Shown piece after piece: positions 7,627 to 10,673 of a DNA stretch of 10,673 bases. Position 1 is the stretch's first letter; each line of letters opens with the position of its first letter. Position numbers and translations under genes: made by a program. Below the pieces are notes generated by a model. That model worked only from the letters and a program-made list of their open reading frames with translations, was not told where the DNA came from and did not search any database. The DNA is from CBDULX01 sp965368175 (GTDB lineage Bacteria > Pseudomonadota > Gammaproteobacteria > SZUA-229), in contig CBDULX010000103.1 of NCBI GenBank assembly GCA_965368175.1, positions 1-10,673 on the forward strand, in the 5' to 3' direction.

Positions 7627-8301
7627 ATGCAGCCTAGATTATTGGCAATTCTAATCACATTGTTGCCACTTATTGCCGGGAATGGTGCATATATAATGAG
7701 CGCCTATTCTGGTTTTGTGCCCTGGTGCATGCCTTACCTGGATGGCTGTACTACTGTAAGCCGTGCTGGACGCAGTGGTGATGCTATCTTTTTATTTCGT
7801 GCCATAATGATCGTTTATGGCGTGCTACTTATCTGGTTCTGGATATATTCACATCAGTGGTTAAATCACCTTGGCCACAGTGCAAAAAATACTGCACGTA
7901 TTGTTATGTGGCTGGGTATTGTTGCGGCAATATTTCTTATCATATACATCGACTTCCTGGGTACTACGGGTGAAGTTAATCGTTTTATGCGGCGTTTTGG
8001 TATTATGATTTATTTTACATTCACACCACTGGCTCAGTTACTAATGCTTAAGAAGCACTATGATCTACAATATGAGAATCCTGATTTAGTCATAAGTCCG
8101 AGGATACTGAGATTTCAGCTCGTTGTTTTGCTGTTAATGCTGTTTATAGGGATTGTAAGTCTGTGGCTTGGATTGACCGGTACGAAGACTTATGAAAGTG
8201 AAAATATTGTTGAATGGAATTTTTCACTATTACTATCATTGTATTTTTCAGGTATGGTGTTTTTGTGGAAAGATTTTAAATATGTTTTAAAAAATGACTA
8301 A
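7627..8301 (+). CDS. Six-helix membrane protein, Frag1/DRAM/Sfk1-like (tentative)
   Basis: The 224-residue protein has six predicted membrane segments at roughly 5-25, 53-73, 90-109, 122-141, 162-183 and 197-214, with a short charged C-terminal tail. The loop after helix 1 carries Cys34, Cys41 and TVSRAGRSGDAIF (43-55), just before helix 2. Placement and wording resemble the loop of Frag1/DRAM/Sfk1-type six-helix proteins, which in eukaryotes act in membrane or lysosome biology; bacterial members have no agreed function. That assignment is a resemblance, not a proven match. The two cysteines could form a disulfide in the periplasmic loop. The start is ATG 7627 with only a weak purine-rich stretch upstream. 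It probably forms an operon with the preceding secreted protein. Confidence 0.75.
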   Translation: MQPRLLAILITLLPLIAGNGAYIMSAYSGFVPWCMPYLDGCTTVSRAGRSGDAIFLFRAIMIVYGVLLIWFWIYSHQWLNHLGHSAKNTARIVMWLGIVAAIFLIIYIDFLGTTGEVNRFMRRFGIMIYFTFTPLAQLLMLKKHYDLQYENPDLVISPRILRFQLVVLLLMLFIGIVSLWLGLTGTKTYESENIVEWNFSLLLSLYFSGMVFLWKDFKYVLKND

Positions 8302-8323
8302 GATAAGTATTTATTCATTTTAT

Positions 8324-8446
8324 ATCATCCCGATTGGACTGGATGATTGCTCGGGTGTAAGTGGCAGGGCAGGGCAACGCAGGACTACAAAGATTTTCCC
8401 TGTGGGTATGCAGGGGGTATACGGTTCCAGGGAAGGAATCGGGATG
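8324..8446. repeat. Palindromic dispersed element, copy 2, between convergent genes
   Basis: CATCCCGATT (8326-8335) is the exact inverse of AATCGGGATG (8437-8446), forming outer arms. Inside, ATCATCC (8324-8330) pairs with GGATGAT (8341-8347), and TTCCCTG (8396-8402) pairs with CAGGGAA (8428-8434). It shares ATCCCGA-N7-GGATG-N2-TGC and CCTGTGGGTAT with the element at 4226. It lies between a rightward membrane-protein gene and the leftward anti-sigma gene, so the hairpins might end transcripts from both sides, although no T-runs follow. Confidence 0.55.
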
Positions 8447-8460
8447 GCATTTTCCGTATA

Positions 8461-8474
8461 ATCAGAGGCTCCTG
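8461..8474. repeat. Dispersed motif copy B (ATCAGAGGCTCCTG)
   Basis: It is 14 bases identical to 171-184. It lies 21 bases beyond the anti-sigma stop codon and immediately beside the palindromic element. Confidence 0.5.
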
Positions 8475-8494
8475 AGATTTTTAGTTGCAGTCAT

Positions 8495-8671
8495 TTAATG
8501 GCGGTCTCTAAATTGCTGCATGGCTTTGCCTATAAATGACAAATGTCTGTTGTAACGGCTGCAGCCACTACACATCAAAAGGTGAAAGCGTAATTTAATA
8601 CGTTCCAACAGGTTTATTGGCCGGTCATGGGATTGTGACATCAATTGTGTCGCCTGTTTGCAATTCATCAT
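8495..8671 (-). CDS. Short zinc-finger (ZAS/zf-HC2-like) anti-sigma factor, 58 residues
   Basis: This small gene reads MMNCKQATQLMSQ at its start. It carries Cys4 followed by His30-x3-Cys34-x2-Cys37, the zinc-anti-sigma pattern (H-x3-C-x2-C) that binds an ECF sigma factor and releases it under redox or metal stress. The N-terminal NCKQAT stretch resembles the small anti-sigma partners of this sigma group, for example MseR of Neisseria by my recollection. Its ATG overlaps the sigma stop in TGATG, the standard arrangement for translational coupling; a second ATG follows directly at 8668. It has no membrane segment, so it should be a soluble cytoplasmic sensor. It is short for the family but has no sign of damage, and ends at TAA 8497-8495. 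Function rests on motif plus position and is a strong inference. Confidence 0.85.
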   Translation of the reverse strand: MMNCKQATQLMSQSHDRPINLLERIKLRFHLLMCSGCSRYNRHLSFIGKAMQQFRDRH

Positions 8672-9288
8672 CACTTATTATCCGCCTGTAAAAAATTGCC
8701 CTGAACAAAATTATTCTCAAGACACATACGAAGTTTCATGCGGGCGCGATGCATGATCACCCAGCAATTACTTTCGCTAATCAAAAGCTCGTCACATATT
8801 TCTTTTATGTCCAGGCCAAGATGCTCTCGCATCATGAAAACCCGTGCAGTATTTTCCGGCAAGTAATTGAGACAGGCTTCGAAAACGACCCAGAACTGCT
8901 CACTGGCTAAAGCTTTTTCAGGGTGTCCCCAGTTAGTTGGCTTCTGGCTTTTTTTCCAATGGCCTTTCTCGTCGAACTGATTATCAAGTTCACTGCCGTC
9001 ATCTTCTGTAAAATGTTCAGTTGGGTGTCGGCTACGCTCACGAATAACATCAATAATCTTGTTTCGTAAGATGGCAAAAACCCAGCTCTTGAGGCTGCCC
9101 TTGCCTGAGAATTTACCCGAGGATAAGGCAGCATGTATTGCATCATGTACCACATCTTCGGCCAGAACAGGATCACGTAACTGCAGTGTAGCAAAACGTA
9201 TCATCTGTTCCCGCAGAACGGTGATTTGTTCCACATCAAGCTTATTCACCTGGTCATCGGGTTGCTCGGGATGTGGGCTTGCAGCCAT
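8671..9288 (-). CDS. ECF-type RNA polymerase sigma factor
   Basis: The 205-residue protein has region 2 at about 22-88 (DVVHDAIHAAL at 45-55, SLKSWVFAILRNKIID at 65-80) and region 4 at about 138-190 (LPENTARVFMMREHLGLD at 143-160, then the recognition helix ISESNCWVIMHRARMKL). A polar linker of about 45 residues, rich in Asp/Glu/Lys, joins them. It lacks regions 1 and 3, as expected for ECF factors. ATG 9288 has AAGG about 8 bases upstream. The following anti-sigma gene overlaps its stop codon. The hvfX and hvfA genes lie upstream on the same strand, 177 bases away. Related ECF factors in Haemophilus and Neisseria sit with hvf-type genes, so it probably drives the GTAA/CGACTA promoters before hvfA. 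Whether it has its own promoter is unclear: I see no good ECF site in the 177-bp gap. Confidence 0.93.
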   Translation of the reverse strand: MAASPHPEQPDDQVNKLDVEQITVLREQMIRFATLQLRDPVLAEDVVHDAIHAALSSGKFSGKGSLKSWVFAILRNKIIDVIRERSRHPTEHFTEDDGSELDNQFDEKGHWKKSQKPTNWGHPEKALASEQFWVVFEACLNYLPENTARVFMMREHLGLDIKEICDELLISESNCWVIMHRARMKLRMCLENNFVQGNFLQADNK

Positions 9289-9434
9289 TTCGATTGCCTT
9301 ATGCTAAAAACATATCTGTATAAGGTACCCTTTATCATCGAAATTGGAAAGACCTGAGTGAAAACGAGTGCAAATATGATGGTTTTTCACGGCAGGTAAA
9401 ATTATCTCAGGAACTCCCGGTTAAGTCTGGAGGC

Positions 9435-9451
9435 TTTTATAAAGTATAAAA
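9435..9451. other. AT-rich palindrome between hvfX and the sigma gene
   Basis: TTTTATA (9435-9441) is inverted as TATAAAA (9445-9451) around AAG. It lies in the 177-bp gap just past the hvfX stop. It could be a weak hairpin or part of a promoter for the sigma gene. The rest of the gap (9289-9434) shows no gene. Confidence 0.35.
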
Positions 9452-9458
9452 CAATCAC

Positions 9459-9477
9459 GACTTGATCAGAGGCCCCT
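9459..9477. repeat. Dispersed motif copy C, overlapping the hvfX stop codon
   Basis: GACTTGATCAGAGGCCCCT differs from copy A (165-183) at one base. Here the motif supplies the last codons and TGA stop of hvfX (Arg-Gly-Leu-stop), so the repeat may have set the gene's present C-terminus. Confidence 0.5.
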
Positions 9478-10077
9478 TTGCTGCTTTTGCCACCAGTCGA
9501 TGAACCAGTAATCCAGCGACAGATAGCGTCCAGCACCGTAGAAAAACAGCACTAGTAACATGATAAAATACGTGGCTGCAAATTCAATACCATTATTGAG
9601 TACTACAAAACTGCCGTGTTCAGTTAGCCAGTTGTAATTACCATGTTGCTGTAAAATCTCTTTGGCTCTATCCAGTCGCTCTATAGCAGCAATTGTGCGG
9701 TCATTGGCAAATAAACTACCTGAGCCTTCGGCTATAGCAAGCCAGCCGTTTTGTAGGTGAACTGAGAATATGGCTACCAACATGGTAATCATCAGTGGTA
9801 TTGATATCCAGCGTACTGCCAGGCCAGTGAGCAGTAAAACAGCACCGACTGTTTCAGTCAGTGCGGCAGCCCATGCCATCAGTTCGGGGAAGGGTAGTCC
9901 CAGCCCCCAGTCAGTATTACCAAACCATTCAATAGTAGAACCCATGCTGGTAATTTTTTTAGTGCCAGCCATCCAGAATATAGGAGCAAGGTAAACACGC
10001 AGTGCCAGAGGGCCAATAAAGTTAGCTGACTTTGATATATTTAATGCGTCATACATTTTTATAAGTAAATTGTTCAT
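9466..10077 (-). CDS. hvfX: DoxX-family membrane protein, HvfX-type RiPP metallophore accessory protein
   Basis: The 203-residue inner-membrane protein has four predicted helices at about 20-41, 63-86, 89-108 and 161-184, the DoxX layout. Landmarks are FWMAGTKKI (34-42), WAAALTETVGAVLLLTG (69-85) and SVHLQNGW (105-112). A hydrophilic stretch of about 50 residues lies between helices 3 and 4. DoxX-like proteins of this size accompany HvfA/bufferin precursors and are thought to help maturation or copper handling; the biochemical role is not established. The start at ATG 10077 has only a weak upstream AGG. An alternative ATG at 10056 has no ribosome site. It lies 73 bases after hvfA and is probably co-transcribed. 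The genes usually found between the two are missing here. Confidence 0.85.
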   Translation of the reverse strand: MNNLLIKMYDALNISKSANFIGPLALRVYLAPIFWMAGTKKITSMGSTIEWFGNTDWGLGLPFPELMAWAAALTETVGAVLLLTGLAVRWISIPLMITMLVAIFSVHLQNGWLAIAEGSGSLFANDRTIAAIERLDRAKEILQQHGNYNWLTEHGSFVVLNNGIEFAATYFIMLLVLFFYGAGRYLSLDYWFIDWWQKQQRGL

Positions 10078-10102
10078 GAATATACATGCCTGTTATTAAA
10101 TT

Positions 10103-10118
10103 TAACCATCCCTGGTTA
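10103..10118. promoter_or_regulatory. Small hairpin in the hvfA-hvfX spacer
   Basis: TAACCA and TGGTTA (10103-10108 and 10113-10118) pair perfectly around a four-base loop. There is no T-run on the transcript strand, so it could be an mRNA processing or stability element that lets hvfA outproduce hvfX. That is speculative. Confidence 0.3.
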
Positions 10119-10150
10119 TTATTGTTCCCTGGAATGTTAGATATAACTAT

Positions 10151-10477
10151 TTATTTGCTACCACCGCATTTACCTTCTCCACATTTGCCTTCAGCAGATT
10201 TGGTTTTGCTGTCACCACACTTGCCTTCAGTGGTTTTTGTCTTGCTTGCACCACACTTACCTTCTCCGCATTTACCTTCAGAAGATTTTGTCTTGCTTGC
10301 ACCACACTTGCCTTCTCCGCACTTGCCTTCTTCCATAGCGACCTGATAGCCCTGTGAAAGCTCGTTCATGTCGAATGGATTGGTATTGTCTGCAAAAGCA
10401 GCAGTGCTGGCCAGACCTAATGCCAGAGCTGTACCTGTAGCTAAAGTAAGTGCTTTAATGTTGTTTTTACGAGTCAT
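10151..10477 (-). CDS. hvfA: HvfA/bufferin-type RiPP metallophore precursor with seven EGKCG motifs
   Basis: The 108-residue product begins with a signal peptide (Lys/Arg start, hydrophobic core at about 9-22, AxA-type site AFA at 27-29), so the mature peptide is periplasmic or secreted. After a short linker come seven EGKCG motifs with cysteines at 53, 58, 70, 75, 87, 99 and 104. They are grouped pair-pair-single-pair and separated by ASKTK/DSKTK spacers. In the HvfA/bufferin families, an MNIO enzyme (HvfB/BufB) with a partner (HvfC/BufC) modifies EGKCG cysteines, and the product binds copper. No such enzymes are encoded in this window. ATG 10477 is preferred because AGGA is 8 bases upstream; for ATG 10483 the spacing would be only 2 bases. 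The DoxX gene follows, and two ECF-type promoter candidates precede it. Confidence 0.92.
   Translation of the reverse strand: MTRKNNIKALTLATGTALALGLASTAAFADNTNPFDMNELSQGYQVAMEEGKCGEGKCGASKTKSSEGKCGEGKCGASKTKTTEGKCGDSKTKSAEGKCGEGKCGGSK
10163..10330 (-). repeat. In-frame repeats encoding the EGKCG blocks
   Basis: Units of 17, 17, 12 and 13 codons each begin with EGKCG. The third unit has a single EGKCG instead of a pair. Near-identical codons between units point to recent duplication and loss within the gene. Confidence 0.85.
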
Positions 10478-10552
10478 GTTCATATTCCTGGGTTAATTCA
10501 TGGGGATTAAAAGTTTATCAAACCAGACTGTCTATTCAGCAGGCTTATCCAG

Positions 10553-10579
10553 TAGTCGCAGATGTCCAGAATTCCTTAC
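10553..10579 (-). promoter_or_regulatory. ECF-type promoter candidate P1 for hvfA
   Basis: On the minus strand GTAAGG (10579-10574) is followed after 15 bases by CGACTA (10558-10553). This resembles ECF promoters of the GTAAC/CGAA type, recalled for Caulobacter SigF as GTAACC-N16-CGAA. The expected 5' untranslated leader to ATG 10477 is about 70 bases. The neighbouring sigma factor is the likely user. Confidence 0.55.
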
Positions 10580-10610
10580 AGATGTTTTTAATTTATTTGA
10601 AAATATTAAT

Positions 10611-10638
10611 TAGTCGTGAGTTACAAGTTACAAGTTAC
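10611..10638 (-). promoter_or_regulatory. ECF-type promoter candidate P2, -35 inside the heptamer array
   Basis: On the minus strand GTAACT (10638-10633), part of the tandem array, is followed after exactly 16 bases by CGACTA (10616-10611). The -10 word is the same as in P1, 58 bases further downstream. Reading direction is toward hvfA. Confidence 0.45.
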
Positions 10639-10673
10639 AAGTTACAAGTTACAAGTTACAAGTTACAAGTTAC
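10619..10673. repeat. Heptamer tandem array (TTACAAG)n, cut by the window end
   Basis: There are seven perfect TTACAAG units plus TTAC (10621-10673), with AG of a preceding unit at 10619-10620. On the hvfA strand the unit is GTAACTT, so each copy carries a GTAAC word. The true array length is unknown because it continues beyond the window. Confidence 0.95.

Noticed and set aside
6647..8701. Shared 15-base word TGTAAAAAATTGCCC near 6647 and 8687
   Set aside because: One copy lies inside the sigma coding sequence and the flanks diverge at once; it could be chance.
8907..9194. Minus-strand frame of 95 codons within the sigma gene
   Set aside because: It is a different frame of the same strand as the sigma factor and lacks any motif.
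10086..10346. Plus-strand frame rich in PHLPS repeats
   Set aside because: It is the antisense reading of the hvfA EGKCG repeats, with no ribosome site or domain of its own.
10619..10673. CRISPR array at the right edge
   Set aside because: The 7-bp units are contiguous with no spacers, so this is a simple tandem repeat.

Overview
The window looks like chromosomal DNA of a gammaproteobacterium with moderate GC content. The reasons are a Pat-type acetyltransferase of about 890 residues, an HvfA/HvfX metallophore-type locus with its own ECF sigma factor, and predicted outer- and inner-membrane proteins. Nothing in it allows a genus call. There is no rRNA, tRNA, CRISPR array or intact transposase. 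Intergenic spaces carry several short repeats: two different 7-bp tandem arrays, three copies of a GATCAGAGGCTCCT-type motif, a pair of related palindromic elements, and a MITE-like stretch at the left edge.

Left part (1-3970). A strong bidirectional terminator (211-245) closes a leftward gene for an acyl-CoA synthetase (ADP-forming)/GNAT fusion protein of the Pat family (275-2956). A zinc-dependent histone-deacetylase-family protein (3047-3970) is transcribed divergently from a 90-bp spacer. Together they look like a writer/eraser pair for protein lysine acetylation. Unlike my recollection of enterobacterial Pat, this protein keeps the histidines expected for acyl-CoA synthetase catalysis.

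Middle part (3971-8301). A 390-bp gene-free stretch holds a heptamer array and a palindromic dispersed repeat. It is followed by a 755-residue NERD nuclease-like/SF1 helicase whose C-terminus appears to carry a diverged cold-shock-like OB domain and a basic tail. Next come a secreted, beta-rich, probably outer-membrane protein and a six-helix membrane protein resembling the Frag1/DRAM group; these two probably form an operon.

Right part (8302-10673, all leftward). This is the most interesting section. It encodes HvfA, a secreted cysteine-rich precursor with seven EGKCG repeats; HvfX, a DoxX-family membrane protein; an ECF sigma factor; and a 58-codon zinc-finger anti-sigma factor overlapping the sigma stop codon. 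Upstream of hvfA are two ECF-type promoter candidates, GTAAGG-N15-CGACTA and GTAACT-N16-CGACTA. The -35 element of the second lies inside a TTACAAG/GTAACTT heptamer array that runs off the window. The modifying enzymes normally encoded between hvfA and hvfX (HvfB, an MNIO/DUF692 enzyme, and HvfC, DUF2063) are absent; only 73 bp separate the two genes.
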